Positions 45,327-54,644 of a DNA stretch of 64,000 nucleotides are shown piece after piece. The DNA is taken from NCBI GenBank assembly GCA_002189035.1, contig NEEC01000014.1, positions 1,428,501-1,492,500 of the forward strand, read 5' to 3'. This stretch comes from Utricularia gibba. Lineage: Eukaryota; Streptophyta; Magnoliopsida; Lamiales; Lentibulariaceae. The translations under genes were made by a program, and so were the position numbers. How positions within the stretch are numbered: the stretch's first letter is position 1; the number at the start of each line of letters is the position of its first letter. The notes beneath the pieces were generated by a model. That model saw only the letters and a list, made by a program, of their open reading frames with translations, did no database searches and had not been told where the DNA came from.

Positions 45327-46709
45327 ATGGCCGCCCAAGTTTTGCTCAGCCTGCTCCTGCTCTCCTCCGCCGCCGTTGCGTTCTCCGATTCTCCCCATTG
45401 CCAGACCTTTGTTCCGACCTCCCTCCCTCACCCCCAGCTTGAATTCTCCATTTTGGAACGGTATGATGATGACACTTACTCCGAACCCGATTCCTTCGGT
45501 CTGTTCCACATCGATTCGCTCTCTTCTCCGGCTAACTCCACCCCGGAGTCCCTCTTCCACCTTCGGCTCCGGCGAGATGCTGCCAGAGTGAAATCACTCT
45601 CTGCCGCCGCTGCCGCTTCTATAGATTTCAGCAGCTCCGTCACTTCGGGGCTCGCGCAGGGCAGTGGCGAGTATTTCACCCGCATCGGCATCGGGACGCC
45701 GCCGAGGTACGTGTACATGGTCGTCGACACTGGAAGCGACGTCGTTTGGGTGCAGTGCTCCCCTTGCACCAAATGCTACACCCAATCCGACCCGGTTTTT
45801 GATCCGAAGGCCTCCTCTTCCTTCCTCGGCGTCCCTTGCGCTTCGCCGCTCTGCCACCGCCTCGACTCGTCGGGATGCAACAGCCGCCAGAAGTGTCTCT
45901 ACCAGGTTTCCTATGGCGACGGTTCCTTTACTGTTGGGGAATTCTCCACTGAAACGCTGACGTTTCGTAAGACGAAAGTGGATAATATTGCTCTAGGTTG
46001 CGGCCACGACAATGAGGGCCTTTTCATCGGCGCCGCCGGGCTGTTGGGGCTCGGCCATGGCAAGCTCTCGTTTCCCACCCAGGCCGGCGATCGATTTGGA
46101 AAGAAGTTTTCATACTGTTTGGTGGACCGCTCCGCCGTCGCGAGGCCGTCGTACATGGTGTTCGGCGAATCGGCGGTGTCGAGAAACGCGGTGTTCACGC
46201 CTCTGTTGACGAACCGGAAGCTGGATACGTTCTACTACGTAGGGCTCAACGGCCTTTCCGTCGGCGGATCTCGGCTCCCCGGCGTCACGCCGTCGCTCTT
46301 CAAGATGGACTCCGCCGGAAACGGCGGCGTGATCGTGGACTCAGGTACGTCGGTGACTCGGCTCTCCCGACCCGCATACGTCGCGCTGAGAGATGCTTTC
46401 CGTAGCGGCGCGTCGCACCTGCCACGCGCCCCAGAGTTCTCCCTCTTCGACACGTGCTTCGACCTCGCCGGGAAGACGGAGGTGAAAGTCCCGACGGTGG
46501 TACTCCACTTCGACGGCGCCGACGTCTCTCTTCCAGCATCGAATTACCTGATTCCAGTGGATCTCTCCGGTCGCTTCTGCTTCGCCTTCGCCGGAACGAA
46601 CAGCGGCCTGTCTATCATCGGAAACATTCAGCAGCAGGGTTTCCGGGTCGTATTCGACCTGGCGGCCAATCGGGTCGGGTTCGCCCCGAGAGGATGTACC
46701 GCCGGGTAA
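45327..46709 (+). CDS. Nepenthesin-like (A1) aspartic protease, APF2-like
   Basis: Intronless, 460 residues, GC-rich. An N-terminal signal peptide (residues 1-18, LLSLLLLSSAAVAF) and a propeptide precede the mature domain at about 113. The catalytic motifs are complete: DTGSD at 134-138, the flap YGDGS at 196-200, and DSGTS at 338-342. The nepenthesin-type Cys-rich insert (CSPCTKCY, CHRLDSSGCNSRQKC) lies between the first Asp and the flap. The C-terminal half has TFYYVGLNGLSVGG, FDTCFDL and NIQQQGFRVVFDL. Wording matches the Arabidopsis At1g01300 (APF2) group, an apoplastic protease. Its position next to the At1g01240-type gene mirrors the Arabidopsis order. The start is fixed by the signal peptide. 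Confidence 0.95.
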   Translation: MAAQVLLSLLLLSSAAVAFSDSPHCQTFVPTSLPHPQLEFSILERYDDDTYSEPDSFGLFHIDSLSSPANSTPESLFHLRLRRDAARVKSLSAAAAASIDFSSSVTSGLAQGSGEYFTRIGIGTPPRYVYMVVDTGSDVVWVQCSPCTKCYTQSDPVFDPKASSSFLGVPCASPLCHRLDSSGCNSRQKCLYQVSYGDGSFTVGEFSTETLTFRKTKVDNIALGCGHDNEGLFIGAAGLLGLGHGKLSFPTQAGDRFGKKFSYCLVDRSAVARPSYMVFGESAVSRNAVFTPLLTNRKLDTFYYVGLNGLSVGGSRLPGVTPSLFKMDSAGNGGVIVDSGTSVTRLSRPAYVALRDAFRSGASHLPRAPEFSLFDTCFDLAGKTEVKVPTVVLHFDGADVSLPASNYLIPVDLSGRFCFAFAGTNSGLSIIGNIQQQGFRVVFDLAANRVGFAPRGCTAG

Positions 46710-47461
46710 ACAACAGCAATGATGCCCCAGTGGCTACTGCATTTATGTCCCTTTCCTCTGCCCCCATTAAAGCGGGGTTTAATGCCCAACGGTCACCCAT
46801 TTCAATTAAACTACGAATCTATCCACCATAATAATAAATAACATTAATTTTTAATTATTATTTATTTTACATAAATATTATAACTAAATATTATTAAAAA
46901 AATTATAAATGCTATATTTCTTACTTTCTAAAATTGAATAGGTTTTTGGATGGTCACTAGATCATATAAATCCCTAAAGTCTTAAAATTGATACAATCAA
47001 TCTCCAATGTTAAATAAAAATGGTATAATTAATCCTTTATTGACATATTTGATCTCCAAATTTTATGTATTTGGTATATTTAATTCTCAAATTTTGATAA
47101 TCAAACATAATTAGTTACAATTTTTCTACTTCAATTATTTTTTAGATTAGTTCTTATTATTTTAAAATTAGATATATTTAATATTCATTATTTATTTATT
47201 TAATATAATTTATATTCATCTTCTTCGACCACCGTAGATCGCCGTCGATCGTCGCCAGCCACTGCTGCCAACCACCGCCGCCATTGACGTGCGATTAAAG
47301 AAAGTAGTCTTAACTAAAAATAATTGTAACGTGTGGGATAATTAAGAGTGGATGGGCATGGATCACCAGCCCCTCCATCGGACTTCATTCCATGATGGAA
47401 GCTTTGATCCCACGTTAACTTTGATTTATGACCATCTCCCTTTTCTTGTTGTCCACTCTCG
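46710..47461. other. Intergenic, AT-rich with a GC-rich island
   Basis: 46830-47215 is strongly AT-rich. 47222-47290 is a GC-rich island with CACCGCCGCC-type repeats and no open frame that leads anywhere. The remainder is the leader of the next gene. Confidence 0.5.
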
Positions 47462-48946
47462 ATGGAGGAAGGAGGAGACGGGCGGCGCTGCAAACTGGGC
47501 TTCATTTTCTTCCTGGTGGTTTCTCTTGGTCTGACGACGTCGGCCGGAGGAGCTCGGGATGAAGAAGAGGTGAGGCGATCATGCGATAGGGATCTGAGCC
47601 TTGTTCTTCCTTATCCCTACAGCAGTTTGCCCAACATGGTCTGCAGATCTCTTTGGAACTCCTACTTGTTGAGAGTAAGTGTGCTGCTGTTGAATTACGT
47701 ACACGATTCAGGAATAACTCCGCATTTGCAGTACTCGAGATCGAGAAGCAACGAGCTGACGATCGTGGTGTCCACGATATACACCAGCGGATGGGTGGGC
47801 ATCGGATTCTCGCCGGACGGGAGGATGCTGAACTCGAGCTGTATGGTTGCTTGGGTGAACGGTGAGGGGCGGGGAAGGATACGGCAGTACAAGGTGAACG
47901 GATTGATTCCCGGCGAGATCAAACCGGATGAGGGGCAACTGCCTCTCACCAATGTTCCGCCCTACATGGCTCTCAGCTCCGCCACCATTTACTTGGCGTT
48001 TCAGCTCGATCTCAACCGGTCGCCGGAGCACCACATTACGCATCTTCTCCTGGCATTCAGCACCAAGAATCCTCACCATCTCCGTCTCACTCTTCACGAC
48101 GATAAAGTTAGCATCGGCTTTGATTTCTCATCGGGTACGTGTAGCTCATCCTGCAACCCGCTCTTTGCAAAACAGCATGCAATGGCGTGCGTATTGATTG
48201 AAAAACCTTGGTGAATACCTCTCCTGAGCAGGGGAAACAAAGGCAAGTGGAGCAGCTGATTCTTCTTCTTCATCATCATCATCATCATCTGCTGCAATCG
48301 TGAATGACATGAGGACAACTCATGGAGCACTGGCTATCTTAGGATGGGCTGTTTTTCTTCCTCTGGGTACAATTTTCGCAAGGTACCTGAAGAAGAGAGA
48401 GCCCTTTGGTACTATCTTCACGTCTTGATTCAGTTCGTCGGGTTTCTCCTCGGAGTCGCTGCCATCGTCGCCGGAGTGTCCCTCAACAACATACTCCCTG
48501 TTCCCGTCCCCACCCACAAGGGCGTAGGAGTTTTCATCCTTGTCCTCACCATTCTCCAGGTATGACACAGAAGATCTGCGCATTGATCATGATAACACGC
48601 CAATGAATCTGGATTTCACAGTCGGCTCCACTGAAATCATGAATCTCAACATCTCATCATTCAGGTTTTGGCTTTCTTTGGGCGGCCGAGCGACGGGAGC
48701 AAGTACCGCAACTGCTGGAGTCTGGCGCACCACTGGATGGGCAGAGTCTGCCTTGTGATGGGCGGCGCCAATATTGTTATTGGGCTCCATGTCGCTGGCG
48801 CTGGGACGCCGTGGAAAGCAGTCTGTGGGATGCTTGTGACTTCAGTCCTGTTAGCGGTTGTTGTTCTTGAAGTAGCACTGCGTCTGGAGAGGAAGAGAGC
48901 CAAAGCAGCAGGCGCCATGCAGCACCATGAAATGGCTGTCAAGTAA
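47462..48946 (+). CDS. DOMON and cytochrome b561 domain protein, one-base frame break in exon 3
   Basis: Four exons: 47462-47674, 47732-48134, 48232-48559 and 48665-48946. With one extra base they give 408 residues, the family size. Order: signal peptide (FIFFLVVSLGLTTSAGG), DOMON/AIR12-like heme domain (WVGIGFSPDGRMLNSSCMVAW, then ATIYLAFQLDL), a poly-Ser linker encoded by a (CTT)n(CAT)n run near 48261-48291, then a b561 core with helices in HGALAILGWAVFLPLGTIFARY, YLHVLIQFVGFLLGVAAIVAG, GVFILVLTILQVLAFFGRP, HHWMGRVCLVMGGANIVIG and a last helix near VTSVLLAVVVLE. Heme-ligand His are seen in HGALA, YLHV, THKGVG and HHWMGR. Such proteins are trans-membrane, ascorbate-linked electron carriers of the plasma membrane. 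The frame breaks at CCCTTTGG (48402-48409), where TTTT restores KREPFWYYLHV. Confidence 0.9.
48261..48291 (+). repeat. Trinucleotide run encoding poly-Ser linker
   Basis: (CTT)n followed by (CAT)n inside exon 3, read in frame as about ten Ser between the DOMON and b561 domains. Confidence 0.8.
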
Positions 48947-50343
48947 GTGGGATTAGGAAAACCGGTGTTTTGTTTTATTAATTTCTTGAAATAATTTAGA
49001 TTAAAATTTTAAATATATCAATATTTAATCATTATATAATAAAATTAGAAATCAGATTTTATTATTAATTTTAGAAATTATTGAATTTAAAGATTAAATA
49101 AAAGATTAATAAAAAAATCATATTATTTATTTTTTTACTTATTCTAAAAATACATTTATATTAACATTAAATTATACAATATTTTAATATATTAAAATTT
49201 ATAAAATATATTTTATTTTATTAAATGTTATATATTATAATTTTATATTATTTTATAAAACAATTTTATAATTTCTAATTGATTACATTTACATAATTTA
49301 AAAATTGACTATATTCTACATAATCTAAAACACAACTTTAAATTCAAGAAAAAATCCCATGTGTGTTTTTTGAAGCATGTGTAAGGAAGAATGGTGATAA
49401 AACTATGTTTTAAAATCCAACATCAAATATGAAATTAGATTTGGTATAATTTGAATCAATGATTTTTTTTTTTATTTTGATTCTATAATTTTTATAAAAA
49501 GTTATTTTTTTGAAATTTAGAAATTTTTAATTTGAATCATTATTTAGTTTTCATTACAGTATTTTTCATAATGCATTGGAATAGAAGTATGAAAATGGTA
49601 ATTGGGGAAAAGTTGGTGGCGCACAAAGGGATACATGTAGTAGGCCCATGGCATTATAAAACACTGCCTCTTTTCACAAGCTGGTGTGTGTGTACTTTCA
49701 AGCGGGTTGCATACACAAATATTTATAAATAGGGCCCAAAATTATTTGTTTTTTACATTTGGAGCTTAGCGGCAGCCTATTGGGAGGCGACAGGTGGTCA
49801 GTAGTACCACTCCGAGACCAAAAACCCTTCCCTCCTGTCCTGGTACGATCGTCCTACTCTATACAAACACACTATCGCCTCTCGTCCTCTCCGGCGACTT
49901 CGCTCCAAATCGCCGCATCTTTTCCTCCTCCGCGGACTCCAAATCGGAAATGTCTACACTGTAATATCGTGTGTCTGCTGCTGTTACGTTTTCACTGTAG
50001 ATTCCTGCAAACTCGTAGCGATTTTCCGGTGCCGTACTCGTCTCGTCTTATTTCCAGGTATTGACAACGCTGAACTCATACACTTGCTGCGACGCGAAGC
50101 TTTGTTTCTTTATTTGCTTCCTAGGGTTTCTGATTGCATGTTCTTGGGTTTTGACTCCTAGGATAGTTAGATTTCATACGATTACCAAATCCAAACGCTC
50201 CGAATCAGTCGTTATTTTGCTAGGGAGTCATTGGACCAAATTTCGATAACTGTATTTATTTACTCTTCCCTGACGAAGATGATCCCTTGCCTTTTGTTTC
50301 TGCGGCTATAAGATTGTTAAGAGACTTGGAATTATTCCTCAGG
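48947..50343. other. Intergenic and 5' leader of the MADS-box gene
   Basis: 48970-49560 is very AT-rich. From 49724 a promoter and leader are likely. The region 49760-50340 contains possible splice sites (GGTATTG near 50057, CTCAG at 50341), so the leader may be spliced. No separate gene. Confidence 0.5.
49724..49731 (+). promoter_or_regulatory. TATA box, likely of the MADS-box gene
   Basis: TATAAATA followed by GGGCCC, in a context of otherwise irregular AT-rich DNA. It would put transcription start near 49760, where base composition changes to leader-like. Confidence 0.5.
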
Positions 50344-52655
50344 ATGGGGAGGGAGAAGATCGAGATCAAGAAAATAAGCAATGCAGCCGCAAGGCATGTG
50401 ACATTTTCAAAGAGACGTCAAGGTCTTCTGAAAAAGGCTCGAGAGCTATCGATTCTCTGCGAGGCGGAGGTGGCGGTGATCATCTTCTCGCAGTCCGGGA
50501 ACCTCTACCAGTACTGCTCAAGCTCCAAGTAATGACATTGCCCCGCTCCTTCCTTTCTTTTACTATAATCTATATAATGTGTGCTTTTGGTCTAACCCTG
50601 TGCTTGAGCCAAATGCATCATCTCTCCCCATCAACTTGCTTCACGATATAGAGACTCCTTCATTCATGCTCCACCTTCTTTTCCTTTTTAACGAGAGGTG
50701 TGTGTCTGCATGGCCTACGTGAATGTGTGTATCAAAAAGAGGCATTTCGACACAATAGTGTAGTTTGATGGGCTGAGGCGGCGCACCACCTTGGGCCTGG
50801 TTTGTGACTTGCGGTAGGAGGGAAACCGTACATGTTTTACCAGAATCCCCACTTGGAGTAGATCAGCTAGTGGATAAAGAGTAAATGTACATGGTTGGGG
50901 CTCCTAGATGGCTACAAGTGTTGATCTGACACGGAAACTGTAAAAAAAATGCCTGGTTTATATTATCATCACGCTTAATTGTAGAACTGAAAAAGCGAAT
51001 TACTGTTGGAAATGACAACTAGCATGATGTTGATATGGGGTGTAGTGCATTTGGCAATCCATGTAGATATAGGAACTCTTTAGGGGCTTTAAATGATCTC
51101 GCTAATAAACATACGAGTTATCTGGAGAAATTGCCACGCGGTGGTCAGCGGATAGATGAGCAGTAGTATTAAGAAGGATTTGATTTTGGGTGTATAGCGA
51201 CATTTTCATCCCACATCATAGGATGCAGGCACTTGTAGATGTTAAACATGGCCACCAGCTGGGCGGGGTTCTTTTTTAATTGGTTAGGAGAAATCTTTAG
51301 GGAGATTGTTTTCGCCGAGTTTCTCTTTAGTTACTAAGAGCTCCGTGGTTGTCTGAAGCATGGAGGATACACTCAATAAGTTCTCAATGCACATGGACTC
51401 GGAGCAGCAGCCGGTAAGTTCACTGGTACCTGTCCCATGTGCTCATTTTTTTTTTCTTCTTTGTAGAAAATCCAAAGCATATCTCTCTACCTGCCTTCTT
51501 TTTTCTTGTTTCAGGAAGGGAGCACAAGGCAGAATCAAATGAACAGGGGCGTTGAAGATGTGATGGATTACCTCAGGTTTGAATCACAGATACACCGCCC
51601 CACAACTTTTACATGCTAAAAAGGTTGCTTCAACTCAACTCCTGCAATGTTTAATTGTCATCGGAGCAGGCAAATCAATACTGAAAATTTTCTGAAGTTG
51701 AGCGAGGAAGAACTTACAAAGCTTGAGGTGAAGCTTGAAGGAATACTTGCATTAGTGAAGAATAGAAAGGTTCTGATCATCTGCACTTTAAAATTCCCAG
51801 TGATCTTGATATCAATCTTTACATGGTCAGCAGGTTTAACTTCTCATAGCATGTACTCACCGACAAGCAAAATGCAATTAAGTAGATAGTTTACCATAAA
51901 GGACCTTTTTCTTTAGGAATATCTACGCATTAGTATCTTTGCATCTGAAAGCTTTCAATGATCCTGCCAAATAATTTCAGGATTCTCACACCAACAATGC
52001 AGTCAGATGCCAATCAAGCGAGCTAAGTCACATACCTCATGAAGGTTCTGATGCAATGTCAGGAATCAGTACCAGAGGACTGTATTTCAAATACCAGCAA
52101 TTACAAAATGGTGGCCACTCAGAAGTAACTACTTATCCTGAAAGATGGACACCACCACCAACCGGTGTTTACAAAGTGAATTTTGCTGGAGTCACTATTA
52201 GTGATATGAATGTTTCTGGAGTGGGTGTGGGGATAGTGGTAAGGAACTGGAGAGGAGAATTCATGGCTGCTCAAGCAAAGTTCTGGCCTGAGTTGATGGA
52301 CGGCAGCACTACTTGTCTGTTTGCTGCTAAATGTGCTCTGGAATTTGCAGTATGCTATTCCTTCGTCCATATTTTGGTGGAAGGAGATGACCCAAGCACC
52401 ATCTACACTCTACAGAATATGCTGCAAGATCACTCTGTAGAATCTAATAATATAATCCAGGAAGCCAGAGGCTGCATGAGGCAACTTAGCAGTTGCGTCT
52501 TTTCACATCTACAAACATCAGGCAACACTGCTGCACATATGGTGGCACTATATGCAAAAAACGTTGCTGATGAAGATGTCTGGCTCATGGAAGAACCTGA
52601 TTTCCTTGTTGACATCCTTCTGACTGATAGCTCGGTTGAACCAATGATTCGCTGA
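50344..52655 (+). CDS. MIKC-type MADS-box protein fused to an RNase H-like (RVT_3) domain
   Basis: Five exons: 50344-50528, 51359-51413, 51515-51576, 51670-51769 and 51981-52655, all GT-AG, giving 358 residues. Residues 1-61 are a full MADS domain ([46 protein letters not shown]), closest in feel to the SVP/AGL24 group. Exons 2-4 hold a shortened I region and the first part of a K box ([16 protein letters not shown]). Exon lengths 185, 62 and 100 are the canonical MIKC ones. Exon 5, instead of the usual 42-base K-box exon, is a 675-base exon in phase. It encodes a linker and, from about 188 to 350, an RNase H-like fold of the PF13456 type: [54 protein letters not shown], then [17 protein letters not shown]. 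Only one of four catalytic acids (D270) remains, so it is probably a binding or structural module. Alternative: two genes or a read-through; one intron chain argues against it. Confidence 0.8.
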
Positions 52656-53437
52656 AAGAAGTCTGCGGGCTCCTTTGTTCAAGGAAATGTAGTTTCCAAA
52701 ATTTATGTTTTCATACTTGCAGCATTCCTGCCAAATGTTTGTAGACGCGAAAAGACTCTCAAATGCATACTCTGGTCCCTAGTTTCAGAACTATTATTGA
52801 CAAGCCCACTACCACATTTTCAGTACTCTTAAAACAATATGCCAATCCAGCTGCACATTGCATGTCATCAAGGTCATGCGGTATCCAAATCCATAGTAGA
52901 GTATTGCTATCGAAAAACATCAACTCCATGCAAAACCCAGAGTGATCCTCCGTTCCTTAATTCAAACTATGATAAAGTAAAGTAATCATCCTCCTCACCA
53001 CTGAGTGCTCATTCTTGCAGGTCCCTCTATATGTTAAAGTTCTATTTTCTAGGAACGAGTCGATACCATTGGCTCTTGGGAATGGGAGAAACTAATACTG
53101 GGGATTAAATGTTTCCCCTAAACAGAATTCCACAGCCCCTATTGGCGGGTGAGAGAGAATAATAGGATGTAAAACACCAATAAAATGGATCATTTTGTCA
53201 GTGTAAGCAATCCTCTCCTAATGTGGTGCATATAGAGAACTCAGGAAAGCGCAGTTCATTATAAATGCTAAAAGCCATAATACTGCTCTATCTAACAAGA
53301 TCATGTTCCTTAGGAAGACAACCAAGTCTAACTAAGAACTGAAAATAAATTTTCAAAGCATGGAAGATTAATTTCAAAAGAAAGAAACTTACCTCCACAC
53401 GGTCTTCAGCAATATGCTCATGATCATCACCTTGTCA
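52656..53437. other. 3' UTR and intergenic
   Basis: Probable 3' UTR of the MADS fusion gene followed by unassigned DNA. No domain-bearing frame on either strand. Confidence 0.45.
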
Positions 53438-54103
53438 TCAGCGATTTGTTCGTGATATCCTCTCATAGGCTGAAAGCGAGGCAGTCAGGTTACTCCTTTG
53501 GGAGGAAGATGCCGACTTGAAGAAAGTGACGGTTAAAATCTGAAGTAGTTAAGGAAAAAAGAGATTAATGAGTAAACAAAAGCATTGACAGAATCTACCA
53601 TAGCATGCCCGTATTCATATGCAATACAACATGCGACTGGTAGTGGTGGCTTCGTAGGCTGCAGCTAACAAACTAATTCCATTTTTGTTCTGGATGGAAA
53701 GCAGTCCCATTTCAATAAATATCTCTACTTTCCTTCCCACGACAACGCCTCCGCCTCGACAACCCTATTGTGAACTTCTTTGAGTATTCTAAGTCAGCAG
53801 CACTCACCAGCTACTACTCATCGGTAGCATGAAACCGCAGTAATACACGAGGTAGTGGAAAAAAGTAGAAAGAAACTAGACATCGTCGACCTTCCGTCAA
53901 TCCTATTAGCAGCAAACAAGGAGACCAAATCTAGTCTTCAACTCGTGTTTGTGAGCAAATCTAAAATAAACCAACGTACCTCGCCCGCGAATCCCCTCAC
54001 CATCCTTTTTCCAAGCAGCGCTTTCAGCCGGCCACAAAACCTTCCTGAAATACATGTTCAGGAACTCCGACTCAGATGCTGAATCCGATCGCCATTGCTG
54101 CAT
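53438..54103 (-). CDS. Possible small two-exon gene (about 51 residues), unknown function
   Basis: On the minus strand an ATG at 54103 opens MQQWRSDSASESEFLNMYF and continues to a good donor at 53979-53978 (GAG then GTACGT). A fitting acceptor (TTTCAG) at 53471-53470 starts an exon that closes the frame ten codons later with a TGA at 53438-53440. The result is a basic, Ser/Glu-containing peptide with no recognised domain. The upstream DNA (54240-54300) is AT-rich. Another intermediate exon cannot be excluded. I do not recognise a family, and this may be a leader exon or chance. Confidence 0.25.
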
Positions 54104-54644
54104 CCGCTCTCATTCGAAGGTTTCGCTCGTTCGCCGCACAGAAAACGCTCGCCGTCTAGGGTTACGCGAAGGAATCTTGCTTCCCTACGAGAGTAAAGGG
54201 GGGTTTTTTTTTCTTCTTTTCGTGATCCCGTCTCAGAGCATGGGGTTAAACTTTCCCTTTACAGGTACATTATTATTATAATCATATGGTACGGGTCAAA
54301 ATGTTGGTATGTTTAGGTATCCAAGTTAAAAATCGTACTTCTTTTGAAGCCACATAAACAGTAACCGTACACTCGTCCCTTTTTGACAATAATTAATAAT
54401 ATTGGGAAATATCAAAATTCGGTACTTTTATTTCATTAAAAATTATTCATTTATAATATTTTTATTATTTTATATGATATATAAAAATATAATAATTTAT
54501 ATTAATATTATTCTATATTAAGTAAGATGAAAAAAATTTTCTCCATATAAAATATTTTTCTATTTCATCCATAATTGATATATGATTAGTTTAATATCTT
54601 TACATTTAAGAAAATAATCTATTTAACATCCAAAAAAAACAAGT

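Noticed and set aside
45594-45857. Several long antisense and shifted frames over the aspartic protease gene
   Set aside because: Shadows of a GC-rich coding exon; the main frame has complete catalytic motifs.
51981-52655. RNase H exon as part of an inserted LINE element
   Set aside because: No reverse transcriptase, endonuclease, poly-A tail or target-site duplication is visible nearby; the exon has its own acceptor and stays in frame with the MADS exons.
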